Both the position numbers and the translations under genes were made by a program. Source: Liolophura sinensis (lineage: Eukaryota; Mollusca; Polyplacophora; Chitonida; Chitonidae). From it: a stretch of DNA of 64,000 nucleotides. Shown piece after piece: positions 49,201-60,700 of the stretch. The DNA lies in the NCBI RefSeq assembly GCF_032854445.1, contig NC_088300.1, positions 73,771,005 through 73,835,004 of the forward strand, read 5' to 3'. Each line of letters opens with the position of its first letter. Position 1 is the first letter of the stretch. The notes beneath the pieces were generated by a model that saw only the letters and a program-made list of their open reading frames with translations, searched no databases and was not told the origin of the DNA.

Positions 49201-50535
49201 TCACAGTTCTGATCATGGAGTGATGTACTTGTGCTGCTCTGTCACAGTTCTGATCATGAAGCAATGTACTTGTGCTGCTCTGTCACAGTTCTGATCATGG
49301 AGCAGTGTACTTGTGCTGCTCAGTCACAGTTCTGATCATGGAGTGATGTACTTGTGCTGCTCTGTCACAGTTCTGATCGTGTGGCAGTGTACTTGTGCTG
49401 CTCTGTCACAGTTCTGATCATGGAGCATTGTACTTGTGCTGCTCTGTCACAGTTCTGATCATGGAGCATTGTACTTGTGCTGCTCAGTCACAGTTCTGAT
49501 CATGGAGTGATGTACTTGTGCTGCTCTGTCACAGTTCTGATCATGGAGTGATGTACTTGTGCTGGTCAGTCACAGTTCTGATCATGGAGCAATGTACTTG
49601 TGCTGCTCAGTCACAGTTCTGGTCATGGAGTGATGTACTTGTGCTGCTCAGTCACAGTTCTGATCATGGAGTGATGTACTTGTGCTGCTCAGTCACAGTT
49701 CTGGTCATGGAGTGATGTACTGCTCAGTCACAGTTCTGGTCATGGAGCGATGTACTTGTGCTGCTCAGTCACAGTTCTGATCATGGAGTGATGTACTTGT
49801 GCTGCTCAGTCACAGTTCTGGTCATGGAGTGATGTACTGCTCAGTCACAGTTCTGTCATGGAGTGATGTACTTGTGCTGCTCAGTCACAGTTCTGATCAT
49901 GGAGTGATGTACTTGTGCTGCTCAGTCACAGTTCTGATCATGGAGTGATGTACTTGTGCTGCTCAGTCACAGTTCTGATCATGGAGCAGTGTACTTGTGC
50001 TGCTCAGTCACAGTTCTGATCGTGGAGGGATGTACTTGTGCTGCTCTGTCACAGTTCTGGTCGTGGAGCGATGTACTTGTGCTACTCTGTCACAGTTCTG
50101 ATCGTGGAGCAGTGTACTTGTGCTGCTCTGAAACAGTTCTGATCATGGAGCAGTGTACTTGTGCTGCTCTGTCACAGTTCTGATCGTGGAGCAGTGTACT
50201 TGTGCTGCTCTGAAACAGTTCTGATCATGGAGCAGTGTACTTGTGCTGCTCTGTCACAGTTCTGATCATGGAGCGATGTACTTGTGCTGCTTTGTCACAG
50301 TTCTGATCATGGAGTGATGTACTTGTGCTGCTCTGTCACAGTTCTGATCATGGAGCAGTGTACTTGTGCTGCTCTGTCACAGTTCTGGTCGTGGAGCGAT
50401 GTACTTGTGCTGCTCTGTCACAGTTCTGATCATGGAGCGATGTAGTTGTGCTGCTCTGTCACAGTTCTGATGTACTTGTGCTGCTCTGTCACAGTTCTGA
50501 TCATGGAGTGATGTAGTTGTGCTGCTCAGTCACAG
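43281..50535 (+). repeat. 41-bp minisatellite, about 175 copies, with higher-order structure
   Basis: The unit is GTCACAGTTCTGGTCATGGA followed by GTGATGTACTTGTGCTGCTCA. Variants are gg/ga in TCTGGTC, cat/cgt, and CTCA/CTCT. A distinctive spacer beginning GTGTGTTGGACTGGGTGTAC occurs at 44146, 45391, 46759 and 48209, that is at spacings of 1245, 1368 and 1450 bp, which differ by exactly 3 and 2 units of 41 bp. Blocks 2613 bp apart (for example 43357-43677 and 45970-46290) encode identical frames. It lies between the 3' ends of two convergent genes. Many overlapping frames of 65-147 codons are by-products. Confidence 0.97.
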
Positions 50536-50539
50536 TCTA

Positions 50540-51280
50540 TAAATGGGTCAGTTTATTCACTGCTGCATGAACAGCCCAATCACTGCAGTCCACCAGTACT
50601 GACCAATAATGTCATTTTGCTTGAATGAAAGAAAACTTTCTTTGAGATAACCTCCTGTTGGGAAGTGGTTTCTGCTTATCTCTGCCTGGTTTCCTTCACA
50701 CCAGCCTGCAATACCAGTGAAATATTCTTGGTTACTGTATAAAATGCCTATTATTACATAAATAATAACAAATCATGTGAACCATGAAAGTGATTCAGGG
50801 AACCATTTTTTTTTTCATCATAGAGTACATCATTAGAAGTCTAGATGTTCACATCACAAAACACGCATAATGACAGAAATTAACAACTGCACATTAATAG
50901 TACCATGATTCTATGTTATCCTCATCTAATTTTGGCATTCTCTCAGTTCTGAAGACTCCAAGCAACTGGACTCGCCAATCATTGTCAGACCTAAACACCA
51001 AGTCATTATTGACTTCTTTCGTGGCTATAAAACCATCGCTTCCTCCTAAAATTAACAAGAATACACAGAAAAATGTATACCAATGTCAATGTGCAATATA
51101 TTAATTAAAAATATCTAATACACTAGATTTTCCCCAAAAGGTATACTTTCTTCTTTTGGCTCACTTAAATTCATAATTTTATAGATTAGAAAAAGAAAAA
51201 GTAAAAATTACATTGTAAAGCACTGTATGCCTTTACATTGGAAAAGCATTTACAGTGTATAAGTGTTAATGTTCTCTAAC
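50540..51280. other. no gene recognised; SINE remnant at 50658-50768
   Basis: Contains a degraded plus-oriented SINE family 1 3' part: CTCTGCCTGGTTTCCTTCAC, AGTGAAATATTCTTGGTTAC and ACATAAATAATAAC. The rest is unassigned and may include 3' flank of the aminopeptidase gene. Confidence 0.5.
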
Positions 51281-51282
51281 AT

Positions 51283-51497
51283 TTTGCTATGCTATAGCTG
51301 CCAACAGTGCACCACATTTTGCTACGGTATAACTGCCAACAGTGCACCACATTTTGCTATGCTATAGCTGCCAACAGTGCACCACATTTTGCTATGCTAT
51401 AGCTGCCAACAGTGCACCACATTTTGCAACGGTATAACTGCCAACAGTGCACCACATTTTGCTATGCTATAACTGCCAAAAGTGCACCACATTTTGC
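51283..51497. repeat. 35-bp tandem repeat, about 6 copies
   Basis: Unit ATTTTGCTATGCTATAGCTG followed by CCAACAGTGCACCAC, with variants GCTACGGTATAAC. It lies 214 bp or more beyond the aminopeptidase stop codon on that gene's downstream side. Confidence 0.88.
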
Positions 51498-51709
51498 CTT
51501 GGATACTTTTTATTACATGCATTAATATACACTATAAATTTTAACAGGCTCTACACAGTTTTCAAATACAACAGATAAATTCAAAATTAAATTGTTCTTG
51601 AGTCATATGCAGATTACAGAAGTTAAAAATGCGGAAAGTCCTTGGCTGAAAACACAGTAAATTGTTGAAAAGTAAACGTATCAATTTCTATAAACCAAGT
51701 GATCTGGGC

Positions 51710-51715
51710 TTTATT
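51710..51715 (-). promoter_or_regulatory. AATAAA overlapping the aminopeptidase stop codon
   Basis: On the minus strand the coding sequence ends CAA CAA AAA TAA AGC, so the hexamer AATAAA spans the stop codon TAA. Whether it is used for polyadenylation is unknown. Use would give a 3' UTR of only a few tens of bases. Confidence 0.35.
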
Positions 51716-54700
51716 TTTGTTGCAGACGGTTCAAAACAAAATGTGTTGCTAAGGCAACAATAGGGGCTCCTGTGGGGATTCCTGGGAAGGGTCCTGAGGA
51801 TCCAGCTATGTCCATGTGAGAATATGGCAGAGGTTTCTCAGAGTCTATCCCGTGCTGTAATGAGACAAAATCACAAACATGTGAGAATATGGCAGAGGTT
51901 TCTCAGAGTCTGTCCCATGCTGTAATGAGACAAAATCACAAACATGTGAGAATATGGCAGAGGTTTCTCAGAGTCTATCAGGTGCTGTAATGAGACAAAA
52001 TCACAAACATGTGAGAATATGGCAGAGGTTTCTCAGAGTCTGTCCCATGCTGTAATGAGACAAAATCACAAACATGTGAGAATATGGCAGAGGTTTCTCA
52101 GAGTCTATCTGGTGCTGTAATGAGACAAAATCACAAACATGTGAGAATATGGCAGAGGTTTCTCAGAGTCTATCCCGTGCTGTAATGAGACAAAATCACA
52201 AACATGTGAGAATATGGCAGAGGTTTCTCAGAGTCTGTCCTGTGTTGTAATGAGACAAAATCACAAACATGCGAGAAAATGGCATAGGCTTCTCAAAGTC
52301 TATCCCATGTTGTAATGGGACAAATTTACAAACGTGAGAATGTAGCGGGGATGTCTCAGTCTATTGAACCCGTGGTGTAATGAAACAAATGTGGAATCAA
52401 GTAGTCTCTGAAAAATGTGCCTCATTTCTGTCTACACCATTGCTATGGGGAACCAGGCCCTGGTAATAATACCTAAACCTTTTTGCATATTACGAAATGA
52501 CCATATGTTTGTGTTAAACATGCATGTCAAGAAATGACCATATGTTTGTGTTAAACATGCATGTCAAGAAATGACCAGATGTTGGTATTATACACGCATG
52601 TCAAGAAATAACCAAATGTTGGTATTATATACCCATGTTAAGGAATGATCAAATGTTAGTATTATTTATGGAGGTGTATCACTAACCATGGTCAAGATGG
52701 CCAGATTTGTAAGTAAAGCTTTTGTGTATAGATTATATGGTTCCAGCTTAAAACAACACCCACATCTAGGTCGAGTCCAATAGAAAACAAAGTAAACCCA
52801 TTTTGTTTTTATCTAGTGTGGTCTAGCCCACACAAATCTGAATCGGATGGCTGGCTTGCGCTGAGACTGGCCATATCATGGTCTTGGCTTTGGTGAATTA
52901 TGTTCCCAGTTTCCTTTACACGTTATACCCCAACCAAAAAACACCTGATAACTGCTACTATCAATTATACCCCAACCAAAAAACACCTGATAACTGCTAC
53001 TATCAATTATACCCCAACCAAAAAACACCTGATAACTGCTACTATCAATTATACCCCAACCAAAGAACACCTGATAACTGCTACTATCAATTATACCCCA
53101 ACCAAAGAACACCTGATAACTGCTACTATCAATTATACCCCAACCAAAGAACACTTTCTTGTTAAACTAGAAAACACTTGATAACTGCTACTATCAATTA
53201 TACCCCAACCAAAGAACACTTTCTTGTTAAACTAGAAACACCTGATAACTGCTACTATCAATTATACCCCAACCAAAGAACACTTTCTTGTTAAACTAGA
53301 AACACCTGATAACTGCTACTATTAATTATACCCCAACCAAAGAACACCTGATAACTGCTACTATCAATTATACCCCAACCAAAGAACATCTGATAACTGC
53401 TACTATCAATTATACCCCAACCAAAGAACACTTTCTTGTTAAACTAGAAAACACTTGATAACTGCTACTATCAATTATACCCCAACCAAAGAACACTTTC
53501 TTGTTAAACTAGAAAACACCTGATAACTGCTACTATCAATTATACCCCAACCAAAGAACACTTTCTTGTTAAACTAGAAACACCTGATAACTGCTACTAT
53601 CAATTATACTCCAACCAAAGAACACTTTCTTGCTAAACTAGAAACACCTGATAACTGCTACTATCAATTATACCCCAACCAAAGAACACTTTCTTGTTAA
53701 ACTAGAAAACACCTGATAACTGCTACTATCAATTATACCCCAACCAAAGAACACTTTCTTGTTAAACTAGAAAACACCTGATAACTGCTACTATCAATTA
53801 TACCCCAACCAAAGAACACTTTCTTGTTAAACTAGAAAGCACCTGATAACTGCTACTATCAATTATACCCCAACCAAAGAACACTTTCTTGTTAAACTAG
53901 AAAACACCTGATAACTGCTACTATCATGTGAGCAGTGACGACCTATGACAATGCAGTTCACTGACTGACCTTGTCCAACCCAGAGGCCATAATCATGAAA
54001 GCTGATGGTGACTGATGACCTCTATTTGTCCTTGAAGATGGTTCATTGTTAGATGACAGTAAGTCTTCATACTCTGACTTCCCACGATGGAAATCATAAT
54101 CCTGCCAAGGTAAATAATAAGTAAATGTAAGAAGATATCATCTGACAAATTTCTATATTGATAACATTGTCCAATGATTTAACTTTATTGACGTACAAGT
54201 ACATGTACATACAGTGTATCTGTAGAACGCTGGATTCCTGTAAGATCAAAGCCTGTCATACAAGAGCAATCTTCCAAATGAATATTTAGAAACTTTTTAG
54301 AATTTATCAATTCACTATTTTAAAAAAATGCACATTTTTTCACAATAAAAAACAACAGCAATTGTGCAGCATGAAGGCTGAGAGGTGGTAGAACTAACTG
54401 TAGTATCCAACAAAAACATTCTTTTCTAATTCTGCTAATTCTTTTCCCTCCATGCAATAAGTCAGTAGCTTGAACAGTGGTAGTGCACAGTACCAGGCAG
54501 CCATATTGAGCTCAAAAGTGACATACTGAACAGGCAGCAAAATTCAACAAAGGAAGGACACTGTTACTGCTGACTGGATTTTTGCTCTGAATACAGCAGT
54601 ATGGTGATATCAGGCTGTATTACAAGCTTACAAACTAGATGTACCTGTGTATGTACTCACCAGACATGCATGATATGATGATTGAGAAGTAAATATAGGA

Positions 54701-57700
54701 TAATAATTTAATTGGTGACATGTACGTTATCACATCTAGTCTCTGATTTACAGCCCAGAGCACTGAATACTATTGAAGATGTCTAACATTTAAGCAGCTG
54801 CCAACTTAATGAATGCCAATAAGCTTGGTGGGTGTTTGTAGTGTTCCCTGAACTGTTAACAATGCTCAGACTTTAGAAAAGCCATCAAATATTTCACGTA
54901 CATTCTGTGGCCTAAATTGGGTATGGTACATGTATATGATGTATATTGATGTCACAGTCCTTTTCTCTAATTTCGTATAAGTCTGAAAATGTTTCTTACG
55001 TCTCTCCTGATGGTGGAGATCTCAAATGGGTCACCCATTATGTCACCAGCAGCCTGCACTTTCTGTGCAGTGTTCAACTTCCTTGCTGGGCCATTATCCA
55101 TAATGATCTAAAACATCAGACATGTAAGCAAATTTTGTGAAATATTAATTTTAAACACCGTATAAACATGTACATCTTAAATAATATAGTCTTAAATCGT
55201 GTCTATCTTATTTCACAGACCAGAGCAAAAGTGGAATGTTGTTCGCTAATACCAGTGTACTACCATGAAGTTAACCACTGTTTTCTGTGGCGATTAAATA
55301 CCACAAAGAAAAATAATGCTACAAGGAAATCAACAAAGAACAATCAAATGGACAAGGCAAGCAGCTGTAAACTTTTCACTTGATTGATTTAATTATTTGA
55401 TTGGAGTTTTGTGCTGAACATTTCACGTACTGGCAGACCTTCCCATGTACTGGGGACCGAAGAGGAACCTATCATGACCTAGACTTGAACTGACTTGAGA
55501 GCACATTGTTGAGAGGCTCCTGGCCACAGTGCTGCGCTATCATGCTAACCACTAGGCAAGAAGCTCCCCCCCCCCATAGTACATGACAGTAATCCTAACA
55601 TAGTAGAATACAGAAGATTCAGAACTTACGGAATAGTTTGGTCCCATACTCTTAATGGCGTGCCCAGTCAGTGTTGCTATGGTGAATAACTGTGGGTTGA
55701 CTGCCTCAAGAGCCTAAAAAGTAAAATCAGTAACAGTCCACATGTACATGTACAATATTCATCATGTACATGTAGAATTTTCATCGTGTACGTGTACAAT
55801 ATCCAACATGTACAATACTCAACATGTATGTGTACAATATTCATCATGTACGTGTACAATATTCAACATGTACAATACTCAACATGTATGTGTACAATAT
55901 TCATCATGTACGTGTACAATATCCAACATGTACAATACTCAACATGTATGTGTACAATATTCATCATGTACGTGTACAATATTCAACATGCAGGTGTACA
56001 ATATTCAACATGTAGGTGTACAACATTCAACATGTATGCGTACAACATTCAACATGTGCATTATTCAACATGGACTGAAATAGGAGCTTGAGGACACTGA
56101 TAATGAGAAAAACAAGCATTCACCTTGTTGATTAATAGCAAAACAATACTGTAAATTTCTCACAAGGACATAACATCCACCTGTATGTAGGAATCTTACG
56201 TCAAAAAAGCTGATGTTACAATATTCAATCAAGAAGACAACACCAATGTGCTAAAATTAAATTGTATGGTTATCTCCTTTTAATCTACAAATAGGCCAGC
56301 TTCAGAAATAAATAATTTAACTCTTTTCAAATTACTGACAGCACCACATGTACGACCATCAAAGTTTAAAATTCGATCAAATACTGTGCCCATGTCATTA
56401 AAATTGGGGACATCTCATCCCATGAAGATATTAATATTTGAATGTCAGGGGAGATAATCACCTTCAATTCTGGAACAAAGACACTTGGCTGTATGTTTTG
56501 TTTCTTTTAATTCAGAGTATTTTTGGCACATCATTATGAAGCTCTTTCTGATCTTCTTTTACACATGTTTAAATAAATACTAATTTAACTGGTTTAATTT
56601 CAATAAAAAAACTGAAGAATTAAAATTTGCTCCATATTACCATGCCTGCGTATAAAATGTGCCGAAACACAGATATGTTTTTGTGCATAGAGTTACTTCC
56701 CCTTACCCTCTCTTTCATCCTGCAAAGAACATCTGTCATGACCATTCGGCCCTCAGCGTCAGTATTACCCACGCGGATCCTGACCCCAGCCCGTGAGGTG
56801 ATGATCTCATCAGACACATAACCCTCTGCAAACATGGCAAAGGATTACATGTCAAGAATAGGGTAAAACAGAATAACAGTACCCAACTAAATGCAGCAAG
56901 GAAACGGAATTCATCAAGAAAAACAAGAACAGAATCTCAGACGTATTATTCACCGTGCAAAAACAGAAATCATCTTCACGGCTGTGTGTTCAATCAGACA
57001 TACATGTAGTTATGTACAACTAGACTGCCAAGATATGTTAAAGAATGGGTGGGACATATGGTTGTATGTTTCACAAAGTGAAATAACGTACAGGTACATG
57101 TAACTGCATGTTCTGTTCAGTCACCTGGCCCAACACTGTTCACTCACCTGGCCCTACGCTGGCCCTACACTCTTCACTCACCTGGCCCTACACTCTTCAC
57201 TCACCTGGCCTCACACTGTTCACTCACCTGGCCTCACACTGTTCACTCACTTGGCCGCACAATGTTCATTCACCTGGCCCTACACTCTTCACTCGCCTGG
57301 CCCTACACTCTTCACTCGCCTGGCCCTACACTCTTCATTCACCTGGCCCTACACTCTTCACTCACCTGGCCCTACAGTGGTTACTCACCTGGGCCTACAT
57401 TCTTCACTCACCTGGCCCTACACTGTTCCTCACCATGGCTAATCCTCCTACGACCTTCAGGCCTTTAGGTTTAGCCAAGGACAGCATCTGTAACAAGATA
57501 CATGTACATATTACCAAACAAAAACAGCTCATGGTTGCCAGAGATCTTTCAAAATAAGAATTCCTGACTTCTGATGAACTCATAAGATCAACACTCATGA
57601 CTTAATTGAACAAACTGGTAAAAACTGTAAACATGTTTGAGTGTTAACATGATTATTTTGATTGCATATTGGTACACACAACACACACACACACACACAC

Positions 57701-60700
57701 AATGTCCCTACACTATACATTTATTATCGTTTTCAATAACGTAAGACATTTAACCAGTTATGGGTAGGGTTGAACATGATATGTCATACTCAATTTTAGT
57801 AGAACACACAACTCTTCATGACAATTTACGAGAAGGAAATCTATTCATGACAGTGCAGGTTTTTTCATGACTATGATAAACTTGTTGCTCAATTCAGACT
57901 ACAAGACCCTACCTATGAGGTCTTGCTTTATTTGATTTTGATTTGATTTGATTGGTGGTTTTACGCTGTACTGAAGAATATTTCACTTATACAATGGCAG
58001 CTGTATGGTGGGAGGAACCTGGCAGAGTCTGGGGGATCTGACGTCCATCCACAGATTGCTGACAAATCTTCCCACACATCTCACATTAAAATCAAACACA
58101 CTGTCTTCAGCTTACCCTCTGGAGATTTCTCAGGTACACAGTAAAACTTCCAACACACTGGGCTGTATGGTATCAACAAAGTAGCAGACAGTTTCAAACT
58201 TTGCAGTGTTGCTCAGCAGCTGCATGCCAATTGTTGCATAATGCTGTATTTCTCACAACAGAACAATGCTGTATGGCTCACAACAGAACAATGCTGTATG
58301 GCTCACAACAGAACAATGCTGAGCAGATGCCACAAAGTACCATGAGATTCATGTGCTCAACCTCAAGATCCTGTATGTCACTGATAACTCACCTTGAAGA
58401 AGCCAGCCACAGCAGCTGCCCCACACTTGTCCCTGTGCATGCCAGCCATGATCCCCCCTGCCTTGATATCCAGACCCCCTGTATCATAGGTGATCCCCTG
58501 GAATACATGATACACATGTAGTGTTTTAGCAGACTCTTATCTTCACCATACTTTATATCTATGCAACCCAAGAGGTATATTTTTATATTCCACGTTGCAA
58601 CAAAACTTGTCCATTTGCACATGAAAAGATTACACAAAGCTCAAATGAAACAACCTGTTTCTTTGAAGCAATACTCTCAGCAAGGCACACAATGTGACAT
58701 TAAGCCAGAAGATACCAACTCCTTTTGACTTAATGTCTTGGCATTTGATATAAGCACTGATTTAGGGTAGGATAATTGCAGCCCCCTTAAACACTCACTT
58801 TTACTAGTTAAAATTTCGTATCTTAACAACTCCTACATTACAACGGATAACTGGAATCCCTGGAGCCACAAACCAGGTAAACTGTCAAGATTTTAGGTTC
58901 TGTCTTTAATAAGCCAAACACTACTTCATGGAATCACCCTCAGTTGCTGGTTTAACACCAACAGTGTTGCAAGTTCCAAACCATCACAAATGTAAAAATT
59001 TGAAAAACTGCAAATATATACAATGTACCAAGTAAATACAGCCATAACACGAAGACAGCTAAGCTATCTCCAGCCAGGACTTCCAGGGATTACCCTAGCT
59101 GTTAACACAATACTGACAACTCACTTTGCCCACGAAGAAGAGAGTGGTGTCTATCGGACCTTCTCCTTCATATTCCAGGAAGATGACCCTAGCTCGATGA
59201 CGCTCCACAACTGTTGAAAAAAATTAGCAGTGGGTAGTTCCACTTGTCAAGTGCTACAATGCATCCATACTACAAAAATACGTGGGCACATGACAAAATT
59301 TAATACATGACTATTAACTCCGTTCTGGCTGTGATTTGCATCAAATCGGAACACATTATAATGTAAATGATACTCACTGTGACAGGGAGTATACTGGCTC
59401 TGGCAGAAGGCATGTTGGCTGTGTATTGCAGACATAAGGGCTGAGGCTGGCATTTACTGGGCAGAGAACTGTGATGTTTGCCATTGCCTGGGGACATATT
59501 GGCTTTGACTGTGGTTGGGGACATTCTGTATTGTCTGGCTGACAGTGGTTGAGGACATACTATATTCGATGGGGTTGACAGTGGTTGGGGGGATATACTG
59601 GCTGTGACTGGAGCGGTTGGGAACAAATTGGCTGTGACTGAAGGTGGTTGGGAACAAATTGGCTGTGGCTGAAGGTGGTTGGGAACAAATTGGCTGTGGC
59701 TGAAGGTGGTTGATGACATACTGCCTGTGACTCAAAGTCGTTGGGGAGATATTGACTGTGACAGAATGTGATTGAGGATATACTGGCTGTGACAGCATGT
59801 GGTTGGGGACACACTGGCTGAGACTATTTGTGGTGAGGTTAAACAGAGTGTCACATTCGTGTGCACATGCACAACACTTCTCTCAAGGAATGCTACAAGC
59901 TAAAATCCAAAGGCATAGGCTAAATAGCTATGTGTAGAAATGAACTTATCCAGTGCAATGCATTTTATCCTTCACACAGAGACGCAATATCAACCTCCAA
60001 CTCCCCCTTAGCCCTACCCATAATACCACATGTGTACCCCTGCCTGTGATGTCATACTCACCACTGGCTGCCCTGTTCACAGCGGCCAAAACAGGAAACT
60101 CCTTTTCTATTGTTGCCAGGTCTGAAATTACCTCTACCTGTGAACAGAAAATGACACATGAATTTATCAGGGGTGTTTCATGTCTATTTTACACATACAT
60201 GTATGTCAAATACAGTGCTGTCAAGAAATCTACATTAGGATCAGCGAGTTCAGTAACAACAGGGTTAGGCATCTTCCCAAGAGCTCAGTCTATTTTTATT
60301 CATTAATAAATCCAAATTCGATCATTGCTAACATAAATAGGGAAATTAATCTACCCAGGTAAGACGCTGGATAAACAATCAATGATTGCAGCAGTTCATA
60401 TTTTAATACCTTTACTGCAGTATCCTTGAAGATATTCTGGATATACGCTGCAACATTGGGTGCGGCCATTTTTTCGGGATCAGATCCTCCGATGTCTCTG
60501 GCAGCAACCCTGAAGTAATACAGGATGTTATTTCATGATCATCTCAGATCAGGTTAACAAATGGAAAGTCATAAATATACGTACAATTACATGGGACATT
60601 AAATTGGGTTCACAACAACACATATACTGAATGTAAAGTCTCTTCATAAAATTGCGTTCAATGTTTAATTGCTGGTGCCAACCAGATTCTAAAAAATGCA

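Noticed and set aside
43357-50183. Many overlapping 65-147 codon frames (MLLSHSSGHGVMYLCC type) as a gene family
   Set aside because: All are readings of the 41-bp array. The protein motif recurs every 123 bp (3 units) in all three forward frames, as expected from a non-coding repeat.
52876-53181. Opposite-strand 92-95 codon repeat peptides
   Set aside because: They come from the 42-bp unit in the aminopeptidase intron and are open in several frames at once.
57108-57557. 149-codon plus-strand frame (repeated LALHSSLTWPYT)
   Set aside because: It is antisense to an aminopeptidase exon and its 23-bp donor array. The 23-bp period shifts frame each unit, so similar peptides arise in three frames.
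59300-59814. Three overlapping minus-strand frames rich in Pro/Gln/Ser
   Set aside because: They are frames of the 31-bp array, located between two well-supported aminopeptidase exons.
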